NCBI GenBank assembly: GCA_963762315.1
Contig: CAVXKO010000004.1
Span: 372,001 to 436,000, forward strand
Direction of reading: 5' to 3'
DNA from: RPQJ01 sp963762315
Lineage (GTDB): Bacteria > Pseudomonadota > Gammaproteobacteria > Steroidobacterales > Steroidobacteraceae
DNA length: 64,000 bases
Shown: positions 34,914 to 45,450 of the stretch, piece by piece
Layout: the number at the start of each line of letters is the position of its first letter
Numbering within the stretch: the first letter of the stretch is position 1
Notes under the pieces: model-generated
The model's database searches: none
Told to the model about the DNA's origin: nothing
What the model saw: only the letters and a program-made list of their open reading frames with translations
Program-made: the position numbers and the translations under genes

Positions 34914-37900
34914 TCACGGCATTTCCCGTGATGCGCTCGGCCCGCTCAACTTGATGCGATCCACCGGCGGGATCACGATCGGTTCGACGCCCGCCGCCCT
35001 GAGGCGGGCGTTCAGTGCCGGGAGGTCCTTCGCCCGTACCTCGGCCCAGGCGGCCAGCGCACGATCGAGCCGTTGCCCCGTCTCCTTCAATGCCCGGCGT
35101 TGCGGCTCGGTCGGCGCGCGATCGCTGTCTTCGACGTCCGACGCGATCGAGCGCAGCTGCGAACCCAGGTTGTCGAGCCCGAGATTGTCCGGCAAGTCGC
35201 CGCCGCCGGCCGCCAGTGGCTTCGCACGCGACTCGTAGGCGTCCAGGGCTGCGATCACCGCCGGGTCACCTGCCTTCTCCTTGCGAATCTCCTCGACGCG
35301 ATCCTCGACGAACTCCCGCTGCGCAGCGGCGTCGTAATGCAGAGCCAGCAGCCTCCGCGCTTCGCTGGACGCAGCCTGGACCTGCGCAAGGGCCTCCGGA
35401 TCCAGCGGCACGCGCGGATCGGCGACCACGGTCAGCGGCTGCGCAAACTCCCTCCCGTCGACGCGCAGGACGACGCGGTAGGTGCCGGGAGCCACGAGCG
35501 GTCCGGCCGGGCTCGTGTCCACGCCCGTATCCCATGCCGTGGCGATCGAGTACTCGTACTCGGTCGTGTGTGGCGGTGCAGGGCGGAGATTCCAGACGAA
35601 GCGATGGGTGCCGGCTGCGTTCGACAGGTTGGCGGCGGGTTTCAGCCAGTCCTCGGTGAAGTATCGCTCCGCGGCCGGCGCAGGCTCCGGCGCATCGCTT
35701 GCGAAGCGACGCACGACCTTGCCGGCCGAATCACTTATCTCCAGTTCGATACGCTTCGCCGGTGTGGCGAGCCAGTAATCGAGGGCTGCGCCGGTGGGCG
35801 GGTTCTGGCCCGCCGGCTCCTCTCGCGGCAGCGGCGTATCGTGGTTGCGGTTCCTGTGCAGGCGCACGGCCGTCGCGGGCTGGAACAGATGCACTTTCGC
35901 GTTGCCGGAGATGCCGCCTTGCTGGCGCAAAGGTGAAACGTTGTCGAGCACCCAGATGGCACGACCCTGCGTCGCCGCGATGAGATCGTCCCCTTTCACG
36001 AGCAGGTCGCGGACCCATGCCGTCGGCAGGTTGCGCTGCAGCGGTTGCCAGTTCGCGCCGTCGTCGGCCGAGTAATACACGCCGATGTCCGTGCCCGCAT
36101 ACAACAGGCCGGGACGTACGGGGTCCGCGCGGACGACGCTTACGAAGTGCCCGGCGGGCAATCCGTTGACTGCGAGCGTCCACGTTCCGCCGTTGTCGCG
36201 CGTGCGGTACACGAGCGGGCGGAAATCGTCCTGGCGATGGTTGTCGACGGCGATGTAAGCGACGTGCGGCTCGGTCGGTGACGGTTCGACGCTGCTGATC
36301 TTCGCCCAGGCGGGCACGTCCTTTGGCGTCACGTTCGTCCAGAACTTGCCGCCGTCGCCGGTCATGCGCACAACGCCGTCGTCGGTGCCGATCCAGATCT
36401 CATCGTTGCCGCGTGGCGAGAGGCCGATGCTCCAGATCACGCCATAGCCGCACTTGCGCGCACGCGTGGGTTCCAGGTTGCCATTGCAGTTGCCGGGTTC
36501 CTCGTCGCGCGCGGAGAGATCCGGACTGATGGCTTCCCAGTGCGCGCCCTGGTCCGTCGACCGCCAAAGCTGCTGCGATCCGAAATAGAGCGGGTAGGGC
36601 GCGAGCGGCGAGATCGCGATCGGCGTGATCCACGAGTAACGCTGCTGGAAATCGGTTGGGCGCTGGCCGTAGCTCGAGAGCGGCCAGGGCGAAATGTTCT
36701 GCGCTTCGCCGTTGCGACCGTTCCAGCGCGTCAGGCGTCCGCCGAGGCCCGAGCTGTACACGATCTCGTTATCCTGCGGGTCGGCGAGTTGGTAGTCCCG
36801 CTCGTCGCCGCCGACGGGACGCCAGTCGCGAAACGTGATGGAGCCATCGTCGCTGCGGCTCGAGATGCGCACGGTGCCGCTATCCTGCTGGCCACCGAAG
36901 ATACGGTAAGGGAACGCGTTGTCCGTCGCGAGCTTGTAGAACTGACCTGTCGGCTGGTTGTACCAGCTGCTCCACGAGCGACCGCCGTTCGTCGTGACGA
37001 CCGCGCCCTGGTCGGACCCCGTGATCATGCGCTCGGAACGCTTCGGGTCGATCCAAAGGTAGTGGTAGTCGTCGCCGCCCGGCGCGCCCTTGACGATCTC
37101 GCATTGCGTGCCGCCCTTCGTGCAGCGGTGGATGCCGCGGCCCATGGCGTACACCGTGTCCGGATCGTCCGGCACTGCAGTCAGCTGCGAGAAATACGCG
37201 TTGATGAGTTCTGGATTCGAGCTGACGTGCAGCCAGGTCGAGCCGGCGTCGTCGGAGCGATACAGACCGCCGTCCTTCTCTGCGTCGACGACGGCCCAGA
37301 CTCGCGCGCCTTCCGTGCGATGCGACACCGCCAGTCCGATGCGCCCGACGTCGTGCGCGGGCCAGCCGCCACCGGTAATGCGCGTCCAGGTCGCGCCGCC
37401 GTCCGTCGACTTGTAAAGGCCGCTTTCGGGGCCGGTCTCCGGTGTGAAATATGCAAGCCACGGTCGATGGCGCACCTGCCAGACGGAGGCGAACACGATG
37501 CGCGAGTCCACAGGATCGACGGCGATGTCCACGGCGCCCGTGTTCTCGCTGACGAACAGCGTCCGTTGCCAGGTCTTGCCGCCGTCGGTCGTGCGATACA
37601 CGCCGCGATCCTTCGTCGGTCCGAAAATCGAGCCGAGCGCGGCAACCCATGCGATCTCCGGGTTGTTCGGATCCACGTGCAGTGCGCCGATGTGGCCCGT
37701 CGTTGCGAGGCCAAGGTGCCGCCACGTGCGTCCGGCATCGTCCGAGCGATAGACACCGTCGCCGGGGGTGATGTCGTAGCGGCTGCTGACCTGCCCCATG
37801 CCGACGTAAAGTGTGTTCGGCGCGGAAGGGGCGGCCGCAAGGGCGCCCACCGACGCAGACCCGACACCGTCGAAGACGGGCTGCCAGGTGAGCCCGGCAT

Positions 37901-38117
37901 CGTCCGTCTTCCAGACGCCACCGCCCGCGGCACCGAGGTAGAAAACGCTCGACCCGCCGCCCTCGCCCGTCGCAGTCGTTGCCCAGCCGGCCCGAAAGGG
38001 TCCTACGAGACGCCACTCGAGGGCCCCCGTCACGTCGGTTGCTGCGGCGGCAACGCCCAGGGCAGGGGTGACGAGCGCAACCAGCGCTGCGGCCTTCCGG
38101 ACGAAACTTCCACGCAT
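34914..38117 (-). CDS. exported BNR/Asp-box repeat beta-propeller protein (sortilin/VPS10-like, glycosidase-like)
   Basis: 1,067 residues from the ATG at 38117, with a signal peptide. At least nine Asp-box/BNR units (S-x-D-x-G-x-T-W type: KTDDAGLTW, RSDDAGRTW, RTTDGGKTW, KSTDGGATW, RSDDAGSTW, RSTDQGAHW and others) run from about residue 65 to 690, consistent with two beta-propellers. A C-terminal region with a fibronectin-like segment and a helical tail (about 880-1060) follows. Proteins of this shape are annotated as sortilin-like or glycosyl hydrolase and are common beside peptidases in secreted systems. I see no catalytic residues that prove hydrolase activity. It probably acts in the periplasm or outside the cell. 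Confidence 0.8.
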   Translation of the reverse strand: MRGSFVRKAAALVALVTPALGVAAAATDVTGALEWRLVGPFRAGWATTATGEGGGSSVFYLGAAGGGVWKTDDAGLTWQPVFDGVGSASVGALAAAPSAPNTLYVGMGQVSSRYDITPGDGVYRSDDAGRTWRHLGLATTGHIGALHVDPNNPEIAWVAALGSIFGPTKDRGVYRTTDGGKTWQRTLFVSENTGAVDIAVDPVDSRIVFASVWQVRHRPWLAYFTPETGPESGLYKSTDGGATWTRITGGGWPAHDVGRIGLAVSHRTEGARVWAVVDAEKDGGLYRSDDAGSTWLHVSSNPELINAYFSQLTAVPDDPDTVYAMGRGIHRCTKGGTQCEIVKGAPGGDDYHYLWIDPKRSERMITGSDQGAVVTTNGGRSWSSWYNQPTGQFYKLATDNAFPYRIFGGQQDSGTVRISSRSDDGSITFRDWRPVGGDERDYQLADPQDNEIVYSSGLGGRLTRWNGRNGEAQNISPWPLSSYGQRPTDFQQRYSWITPIAISPLAPYPLYFGSQQLWRSTDQGAHWEAISPDLSARDEEPGNCNGNLEPTRARKCGYGVIWSIGLSPRGNDEIWIGTDDGVVRMTGDGGKFWTNVTPKDVPAWAKISSVEPSPTEPHVAYIAVDNHRQDDFRPLVYRTRDNGGTWTLAVNGLPAGHFVSVVRADPVRPGLLYAGTDIGVYYSADDGANWQPLQRNLPTAWVRDLLVKGDDLIAATQGRAIWVLDNVSPLRQQGGISGNAKVHLFQPATAVRLHRNRNHDTPLPREEPAGQNPPTGAALDYWLATPAKRIELEISDSAGKVVRRFASDAPEPAPAAERYFTEDWLKPAANLSNAAGTHRFVWNLRPAPPHTTEYEYSIATAWDTGVDTSPAGPLVAPGTYRVVLRVDGREFAQPLTVVADPRVPLDPEALAQVQAASSEARRLLALHYDAAAQREFVEDRVEEIRKEKAGDPAVIAALDAYESRAKPLAAGGGDLPDNLGLDNLGSQLRSIASDVEDSDRAPTEPQRRALKETGQRLDRALAAWAEVRAKDLPALNARLRAAGVEPIVIPPVDRIKLSGPSASREMP

Positions 38118-38182
38118 GTCGCGATTCCTGGGCTTGGGTCGGGGCCCGGAAGTGTATGCGACCCGCCAGCCGAATGGAGCGT

Positions 38183-39553
38183 TCAGGCGGGGCGGAGCTT
38201 GCGGCCGAACTCCCGGTGCAGAAGCCCGAGGCTCAACGCGGCCTGCAGTGCCGTCGTCGCGATGGACAGCAGCCACACGTGGTGCAGCTGGAAACCGGGC
38301 GAGCGCGACAGCAAGACGACCGGCAGGACGAACGTGACGAGGCGCGACAGGCTGCTCAGCAGCGAGGGCAGGGTGTTGCCGAGCGCCTGGAACATGCCCG
38401 AGCACGTGAAGATCAGCCCCGACGCGACGTAGTTCCAGGAAATCATCGTCAGGAACTGCACGCCAACTTCGACCACCTGCGCGTCGTCGGTGAACGCGCG
38501 CATCATCGTCTCGGGGCGCCAATGGCACAGCAACGTCATCAGCAGCATGAGGGCGCTGCCGAACACGGCCGCAAACCGGAACGTCTCGCGCACGCGGCCG
38601 TGCAGGCCCGCGCCGAAGTTCTGGCCCGCCACCGGCGCGGTAGCGAATGCGACGGCCATCACCGGCAGGAACAGAGCCTGGTTGATGCGGTTGCCGATGC
38701 CGAACCCCGCCTGCGCATCCGCGCCGAACGGCCGGATCACCATGTAGATGGCCGCCATGATGACGAACATCATCAGGAACTCGGCGCCGGCCGGCGTGCC
38801 GATGCGCAGGATGCGATTCCAGGGTTCGCGCCGCGGCCGGAAGAGCAGCGGATCGTACGCCACGTCGTGCTCGAGCCGGTGGAAGTAGAACCCGAGCAGC
38901 ACGACGCCGCAGGCGATCGCGATCGTGCTGGCGAGTCCCGCGCCCGCGACGCCAAGCGGATGCCCCGTACCCCAGCCCGCGATGAGCACGGGCGCCAGTG
39001 CCGCGTTCAGGATGACGGTGAGGATCTGCACGAGGATCGCCGGTTTCACGATGCCGGTGCCGCGCAGGGCCGCGTTCATCACGACCAGCGCGAACTGCAG
39101 CGCGAGCCCGGGCAGGTACCAGCGCAGGTAGCTCGCGCCGGCGGCAGCGGTGTTCGCGTCGGCGCCGACCGAATCCATGTACAGCGGCGTTAGGACGTAA
39201 CCGAGGACGAGGGTGCCGAGCATGAACATCGCCGCGATCGACAGGCTCTGGTTGAAGACCAGGTTCGCGTCGTCACGATCGCGCCGGCCGATGGCCTGCG
39301 CGACCAGCGACACGGTGCCGACCGAGAGCACTTGCGTCAGTGCGACGACGAGAAACGTGAGGTTGCCCGCCGTACTGACGCCCGCGATCGCCGCGTCTCC
39401 GAGCCGCCCGACGAAATACAGGTCGATCAGGTAGTACAGCGTCTGGAAGACCATGCCGATCGCCACCGGCGCCGCCATCGCGATGACGCTGCGCGAGATC
39501 GGGCCGTGGGTCAGCTTGCCGGCTTCGAGGGCGGGGCTGCGTGACTCGCTCAT
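38183..39553 (-). CDS. MATE family efflux transporter
   Basis: 456 residues with twelve hydrophobic helices. It begins with the LTHGPISRSVIAMAAPVAIGMVFQTLYYLIDLYFVGRLGDAAIAGVS pattern of MATE/NorM-like antiporters, here seen in pieces, and has the internal repeat of the family. It would export drugs or metabolites using Na+ or H+. The start ATG 39553 overlaps the stop of the DUF2239 gene (ATGA), so the two are translated together from the promoter region at 40156-40233. Confidence 0.9.
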   Translation of the reverse strand: MSESRSPALEAGKLTHGPISRSVIAMAAPVAIGMVFQTLYYLIDLYFVGRLGDAAIAGVSTAGNLTFLVVALTQVLSVGTVSLVAQAIGRRDRDDANLVFNQSLSIAAMFMLGTLVLGYVLTPLYMDSVGADANTAAAGASYLRWYLPGLALQFALVVMNAALRGTGIVKPAILVQILTVILNAALAPVLIAGWGTGHPLGVAGAGLASTIAIACGVVLLGFYFHRLEHDVAYDPLLFRPRREPWNRILRIGTPAGAEFLMMFVIMAAIYMVIRPFGADAQAGFGIGNRINQALFLPVMAVAFATAPVAGQNFGAGLHGRVRETFRFAAVFGSALMLLMTLLCHWRPETMMRAFTDDAQVVEVGVQFLTMISWNYVASGLIFTCSGMFQALGNTLPSLLSSLSRLVTFVLPVVLLSRSPGFQLHHVWLLSIATTALQAALSLGLLHREFGRKLRPA

Positions 39554-40155
39554 GGGTTCTGCGCCTCGCGGCAACGGCGGACCAGCGTCTGCAGGTGGGC
39601 GCGCACGTCGACCGGCCACCCGGCCGAGTGGCGCTCGAGGTCGGCGTCGCGCTTCGCGTAAAACGCGCGCAAGGCTTCCTCGTAATGCGGCCGGTCGCCG
39701 GCCATCACGCGCAGGTAGCGATCCACCGCTTCCTGGGCCGCGACGACCCGGTCGCGGTCGCCGCTGCTGCCGCGTGCCTCGTCCACCAATCGGCGCAAGG
39801 TTGCGGAGGCGCCGCCGCGTTGCGTCTTCAGCCAGTCCCAGTGACGTGGCAGCAGCGAGACCTCGCGTGACACGACACCGAGTCGCGGCCGGCCTGGTCC
39901 GCTCGCGCGCACGCCTTCGGCATCGCTGTTGTCGGGGGTGTCCTGCGTGGACGCGAGGCGCGAGACGATTTCGCCGTCCGTCCCGCGCAGGTCGAGATCG
40001 ACGACCTGAGCCGTCAGCGCATCCATGACGACGATCGGCCGGGTCTCACCGCCGTCCAGCACGTGACGCACGGCCACGGCGACCTCCGGCAGGGTGCCGT
40101 GCAGCAGGAGGCTGTCGCCCGCAAAAGCGACGTGGGATGCCGGAACGTGGACCAT
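39550..40155 (-). CDS. DUF2239 family protein
   Basis: 201-residue soluble protein. The hallmark GRPRLGVVSREVSLLPRHWDWL block (about residues 89-110) followed by GGASATLRRLVDEAR defines the family, whose function is unknown. The block looks like a helix-turn-helix or ribbon-helix-type DNA-contact element, but this is not shown. First gene of an operon with the MATE transporter, preceded by a pair of TTACCCGG-type palindromes. It may therefore be part of an inducible efflux or resistance unit whose repressor is not in this window. Confidence 0.85.
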   Translation of the reverse strand: MVHVPASHVAFAGDSLLLHGTLPEVAVAVRHVLDGGETRPIVVMDALTAQVVDLDLRGTDGEIVSRLASTQDTPDNSDAEGVRASGPGRPRLGVVSREVSLLPRHWDWLKTQRGGASATLRRLVDEARGSSGDRDRVVAAQEAVDRYLRVMAGDRPHYEEALRAFYAKRDADLERHSAGWPVDVRAHLQTLVRRCREAQNP

Positions 40156-40190
40156 GGCGGACCGCCCAAGGGAACGAAGAGGCGGGCAAT

Positions 40191-40229
40191 TTACCCGGGT
40201 AAAAACAGGAAAGCAATATTACCCGGTAA
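40191..40229 (-). promoter_or_regulatory. tandem palindromic operator upstream of the DUF2239-MATE operon
   Basis: TTACCCGGGTAA (40191-40202), a perfect 12-bp palindrome, and TTACCCGGTAA (40219-40229), the same with one base fewer, are both followed by A-rich sequence. Their centres are about 27-28 bp apart and they sit 36-75 bp before the DUF2239 start, in a visibly AT-richer patch. The pattern fits paired sites of a dimeric repressor of the TetR type, but no regulator gene is adjacent. Confidence 0.6.
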
Positions 40230-40233
40230 AAAT

Positions 40234-41157
40234 TCAGGTGGTCATCAGCCGTTCGATGTGCGCCGCGGCACTCGTGGCGAGGGCCGTCAGGTCGTAGCCG
40301 CCTTCGAGCGTCGAGACGATGCGGCCGCCGCAGTGGCGGTCGGCGATGCCGCAGGCAGCGTCCGTCACCCAGGAATAGTCGCGGGTCGAAAGCGAAAGCT
40401 CGGCGAGCGGGTCGTTCACGTGTGCGTCGAAACCCGCCGAGATGAAGAGCAACTGGGGTCTGAACTGTTCGAGCGCCGGCAGCCAATGGTCCGTCACCGC
40501 CTTGCGGAACACCTCGCTGCCGCTGCCCGGGGGTAGCGGGCAGTTCACGATGTGGCCCGGGACGCTCGGCGGATTCATGTCGGGATACAACGGGTACTGG
40601 TAGGACGAGCAGAGCAGCACGCGCGGGTCATCGCGGAAGATGTCTTCGGTGCCGTTGCCGAGGTGCACGTCGAAGTCGAGGATCGCGACGCGCTCGAGGC
40701 CGTGGGCCGAGAGCGCATGCGCCGCGCCCACGGCGACGTTGTTGAAGAAGCAGAAACCCATCGCGCGCGCGCGCTCGGCATGGTGGCCCGGCGGTCGGAC
40801 GTTACAGAACGCGCGCTGCACGGCTCCGGTCATCACGAGGTCCGTGGCCAGCACGTTGGCGCCGGCGGCGCGCAATGCGGCCTCGAGCGTCTCCGGGCAC
40901 ATGGCCGTGTCCGGGTCGAGGAAGGCGAGGCCTTCCTCCGGCGAACGCATGCTGACGCGCTCGACGTGGTCGCGCGGATGCACTCTCGTCAGCTGTTCGA
41001 CCGAAGCGCGCGGCGCATCGTGGTGCACCAGGAAGTCGTGGAGGCGCCGGCCGTGCAGCTGGTCCTCGATCGAGGTGACGCGGGCCGGCTGTTCCGGGTG
41101 CCCGTTGCCCATGTTGTGCAGGCGGCAGGCCGCATGGGAGATGAAGGCAACGGTCAT
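40234..41157 (-). CDS. histone deacetylase (AcuC/HDAC) family protein
   Basis: 307-residue zinc-dependent deacetylase of the class II-like bacterial HDAC family. The active-site His pair is at 125-126 (PPGHHAE), the zinc ligands Asp163 and His165 (DFDVHLGNGT) and Asp244 (SAGFDAH), and the GGY motif near the end is intact. Substrates of such bacterial enzymes include acetylated lysines of proteins (AcuC acting on acetyl-CoA synthetase) and acetylpolyamines. The start is ATG 41157; the longer frame has no support. The gene lies head to head (85 bp) with the Pat-type lysine acetyltransferase, which favours the protein-deacetylase reading. Confidence 0.9.
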   Translation of the reverse strand: MTVAFISHAACRLHNMGNGHPEQPARVTSIEDQLHGRRLHDFLVHHDAPRASVEQLTRVHPRDHVERVSMRSPEEGLAFLDPDTAMCPETLEAALRAAGANVLATDLVMTGAVQRAFCNVRPPGHHAERARAMGFCFFNNVAVGAAHALSAHGLERVAILDFDVHLGNGTEDIFRDDPRVLLCSSYQYPLYPDMNPPSVPGHIVNCPLPPGSGSEVFRKAVTDHWLPALEQFRPQLLFISAGFDAHVNDPLAELSLSTRDYSWVTDAACGIADRHCGGRIVSTLEGGYDLTALATSAAAHIERLMTT

Positions 41158-41242
41158 ACTCGACACCACCCCTTGCGGTGACTCGCCATGCGCGATTCGT
41201 GCCGCAAAGCTAGCATGCACGAGGGCCTTCCCGCTTCCCCGG

Positions 41243-43945
41243 ATGTCCGTGAGCAAGAACCGCATCGATTCCGTCTTCAAGCCGGCCTCCGTGGTCCTCG
41301 TGGGTGCCAGCGACCGGCCGGGCTCGCTGGGCAATCTCGTGCGGACGAACCTCGCCGCAGCGGGCTTTCCCGGGCCGGTCCATTACGTCAATCCGGCGCA
41401 CGAGAGCGTGGGCGGCCAACCGACCTTCTCCAGCGTGCGGGACTTGCCTGGCCCGGTGGATCTGGCCGTCATCGTGACTCCGGCAGCCACCGTCCCGGAT
41501 GTCATTGCCGATTGCGCTGAGCGAGGCGTGCGCGGTGCCATCGTAATCTCATCCGGGTTCCGTGAAGCCGGACCCGAGGGCCAGGCGCTCGAGGACGAGA
41601 TCAAGCGACGGGCGCGCCGCAGCGGGCTGCGTATTCTCGGCCCGGGCAGCCTCGGCATCCTGCGCACGGATGACAAGCTCAATGCCGCCGCCGGTCCGCC
41701 TCGAGCCGTTGCCCGGTCGATTGGCGCTCGTGTCGCAGTCCGGCGCGCTGTGCGCGGCCATCCTCGACTGGGCTCGGTTCCGCCACGTCGGGTTCTCGAC
41801 CGTGATTTCCACCGGCAACGGCGTGGACATCGGCTTCGGCGAGATCCTCGACTTCCTGGTGCGTGACCCGGGCACCGACAGCATAATGCTGTACACCGAA
41901 GGCATCGGCGACGCCCGGCGCTTCATGAGCGCGTTGCGCGCGGCCGCCCGAGTGAAACCCGTCGTCGTCATGAAAGCGGGACGCCACGCGCAGCGGCCGG
42001 ATGCTGCCGCGTTCCATTCCGGTTCCCTCGTGGGCGCGGACGACGTGTTCGACGCGGCGATGCGCCGCGCCGGTGTACTGCGCATCCGCGACTTTCACGA
42101 TTTCTTTACCGCCACCGCGACGCTCGGTTCGGGCGTGCGCGTGAAGGGACGGCGCGTTGCGATCGTTTCGAATGCCGGTGGTCCGGGCACCATCGCGGCC
42201 GATCGTACGACCGATCGCTGGCTGCAGTTGTCGCGGCTTGGCGAAGAAACCGAGCGCAGGCTGCAAGACGTCCTGCCGCCGAACGTCGCCGCGGGCAATC
42301 CCGTTTACGTGCGCGGGGAAGTCGATCCCGGCCAGTTCGCGGCGGCCACCGGCCTGTGCCTCGAGGATGCGAACGTCGATGCCGTCGTCGCGATCCTGAC
42401 GCCGCATGCGCAGCGCGATCCGCAGGAATTCGCCGCGGCGCTCGTTGCGGAGGTCGCGAAGCATCGCAAGCCGGTGTTTACGTGCTGGCTCGGCGGCGAG
42501 TCGATCGCCGCGAGCCGCAAGCTGTTCGCCGAGCACAAGGTGCCGAGTTACACGACGCCGGAGGCAGCCGTGGACGCGATCGCCGCGCTCGCGCTGCACG
42601 CTTCGAACCAGGAACAGTTGCTGCAGGTTCCGGAACCGCTCGCGTGCGCGACCGCGCCGGATCGTTCCGCCGCGCAACGCGTGATCGACGCCGCGCTCGC
42701 GGCGGGCCAGGAATGGCTGGACCCGGCGGAGTCGAAGGCCGTGCTCGCGGCATTCGAAATTCCCATCCTGCGCAGCCGGGCGGCGGCGACCGTGGACGAA
42801 GCGGCGATCGTCGCAGAGCAGGTCGGATATCCGGTCGCGATGAAGATCCTCTCGCCGGACATCCCGCACAAGACGGACGTCGGCGGCGTGCGGCTCAATC
42901 TCGCGGACCAGGACAACCTGCGCAAGGTGCACGCACTGATGATGGACAGCGTGGGCCATGCCCGGCCGGACGCCAGGATCGAAGGCGTGCTGATCGAGCC
43001 GATGTTCCGGCACCGCCACGGCCGCGAACTGATGATCGGCGTGGTGCGCGATCCGGTGTTCGGCCCGGCGATCAGCTTCGGCCTCGGCGGCACGCTCGTC
43101 GAAGTCATCCGCGATCGTGCCGTCGCGCTGCCGCCCCTCAACGCGTACCTGGCGCGCGACCTGATCCGGCGCACGCGCGCCGGGCCAGGCGCTGCAGCCG
43201 CTGCGCGGCATGCCCGCCGCGAATGAGATCGGCGGTGGAGGAGATCCTGCTGCGCGTGTCGGAACTCGTGTGCGAGATGCCGGACATCGGCGCGATCGAC
43301 CTCAATCCCGTGGTCGTGACGGACGAAGGCGCGATGGTGATGGACGCGCGCATCGGAGTGAGCCGCCGTTCGCCGGCGGCACGGCCCTACCAGCACATGG
43401 CGATCCATCCGTATCCGAGCGGGCTGGTCCAGCGCATCGAATTGCAGGGCGGCGTGCCGGCGACGATCCGGCCGATCCGCCCCGAGGACGCGGCGATCGA
43501 AAGCGCGTTCGTGCACGGGTTGTCCGAGCAGTCGAAGTTCCTGCGCTTCATGTTCACGCTGCACGACCTCTCGCCCGGCATGCTGTCGCGCTTCACGCAG
43601 ATCGACTATGACCGCGAACTGGCGCTGATGGGCGTCGTGGAGAGCCCGGACGGCGAGGAGCAGATCGGGGTGGCGCGCTACATCACGCTCGAGGACGAGG
43701 AAACCTGCGAGTTCGCCATCGTGGTGGGCGACGCGTGGCAGGGCAAGGGCCTCGCGCGGCAGCTCTTCGGCGCGCTGATCGATGCGGCGCGCGACACGCG
43801 GCTGAAAGTGATGACGGGCGTCACGCTGCGCGAGAATTCGCGCATGCTCGAGCTGGCCCGTGCGAATGGCTTCCGGCTGAAGACGGACGAGGACGACCCG
43901 TCGCTGGTGCAGATGATTCTCGAATTGCGACCCGGTGGTGTATGA
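41243..43945 (+). CDS. pat: Pat/YfiQ-type protein lysine acetyltransferase, three frameshifts
   Basis: Acyl-CoA-synthetase (NDP-forming)-like protein with a C-terminal GNAT domain. Order after frame correction: CoA-binding Rossmann part (residues 1-140, VLVGASDRPGSLG), two ligase-CoA-like parts (VSQSGALC near 160; SNAGGPGTIAAD), an ATP-grasp-like part (about 460-700, MKILSPDIPHKTDVGGV) and GNAT (about 740-895, GDAWQGKGLARQLF). Such enzymes acetylate acetyl-CoA synthetase and other proteins. Extra bases at 41712-41714 (C), 43185-43186 (C) and 43231-43232 (G) break the frame; without them the product is 899 residues, beside 886 for E. coli PatZ. The start ATG 41243 is 85 bp from the deacetylase. 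The stop overlaps the next gene's ATG. Confidence 0.88.
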
Positions 43946-45434
43946 GCGAAACAATGGACGAGCCGGCCGCAGCCGGAGTTCGAAGTGGCCATCCTCGGCG
44001 CCGGTTTCGGCGGCCTGTGCATGGGCATCAAGCTGCTCGAAGCGGGCATCCGCAACTTCGTGATCCTCGAGAAGGACCGCGAGGTGGGCGGCACCTGGCG
44101 CGACAATACCTATCCCGGCGCGGCCTGCGACGTCCAGTCGCACCTGTATTCCTATTCGTTCGACGGCAAGGCGGACTGGACCCAGCGCTATGCGGGCTGG
44201 AACGAGATCCAGGACTACATCCTCGACACGACCGAGAAGCACGGGCTGCGTCCGTTCATCCGCTTCGGCCAGGAAGTGACCTCTGCGCACTTCGACGCGG
44301 CTACCGCGTGCTGGACGGTCGGTCTCGGCGTCGGGCGAGTCGGTGACGGCGCGGCATTTCGTGCTGGCGTCGGGCCCGCTGCATCGCCCGCAGTTCCCGA
44401 GACTCAAGGGCCTCGAGTCGTTCAAGGGGCGCGTGTTCCATTCGGCGCAGTGGGACCACGGCTACGACCTCCAGGGCAAGCGGGTGGCGTCCATCGGCAC
44501 CGGCGGCAGCGCGATCCAGTATTGCCCCGAGATCGCTCCGGTCGTCGAGAAGCTGCACGTGTTCCAGCGCACCCCGGCCTGGGTCATCCCGCGCGAACGA
44601 GCGACCTACTCGGAAGGCGCGAAGCGGCGCTATGCGCGCTTCGACTGGTGGCGCAAGGTGCACCGTGCGCGCCTGTACTGGACCAACGAGTCGCGCGTGT
44701 GGCCGATCTTCCACCCCGCGGCGGCGCGTGCGCTGCAGGGGCTGGCGAAGCTCTTCATCCGCAAGCAGGTCAAGGATCGCAAGCTGGCCGATGCGTTGAC
44801 GCCCGAATACACGCTCGGCTGCAAGCGCATCCTCATCTCGAACGCCTGGTACCCGATGTTCAACCGGGAGAACGTCGAACTCGTCACGGCCGGCAATCCG
44901 CGAGGTGCGCGAGCGCGAGCATCGTGACCGAGGACGGCGTCGAGCGTCCGGTCGACTGCATCATCCTCGGTACCGGGTTCATCGTGGACCCGCGCATCTA
45001 CATGCAGAACTTCCCGGTGACGGGACTGCCCGGGCACACGCTCGGCCAGGACTGGAAGGCGGGCGCCGAGGCGTACTACGGCATCACCGTGACCGGGTAT
45101 CCGAACCTGTTCCAGCTGGTCGGGCCCAACACCGCGCTCGGCCACAACTCGATCATCTTCATGATCGAGTGCCAGGTGCACTACGTCCTCGAATGCATCC
45201 GGGAACTGCGTGAGCGCAAGGCCCGGTACCTCGATGTGTCCTCCGCCGCGCAGGCGGCCTTCAACCGAGCGCGTGCAGAAGGCGCTCGAGGGCACGGTCT
45301 GGAGTTCGGGCTGCGTGAGCTGGTACCAGCAGTCGGACGGGAAGAACTTCACCATCTGGCCGTGGTCGACGTGGCGCTACTGGCTGCAGACAAGGCACGT
45401 GAAGACGGAGCATTATCGGTTCGGGACCAATTGA
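43942..45434 (+). CDS. flavin-containing (Baeyer-Villiger type) monooxygenase, five frameshifts
   Basis: FAD/NADPH monooxygenase. The first Rossmann motif GAGFGG is near residue 20. The type-I BVMO fingerprint FxGxxxHxxxW is read at 44421-44453, followed by the NADPH Rossmann motif SIGTGGSAIQ. A C-terminal GPNTALGHNSIIFMIE block is also typical. Frame breaks lie near 43959-43966, 44333-44335 (extra G), 44894 and 44918 (each +1) and 45264-45265 (extra C). All are single extra bases, and without them about 495 residues result, a normal length. The start overlaps the pat stop as ATGA. The product would oxidise a ketone or heteroatom substrate that cannot be read from sequence. Confidence 0.85.
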
Positions 45435-45450
45435 CCCAGGGGGCCGGGCC

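Noticed and set aside
36540..38432. A 630-codon plus-strand frame opposite the BNR-repeat protein
   Set aside because: It is antisense to at least nine recognisable Asp-box repeats.
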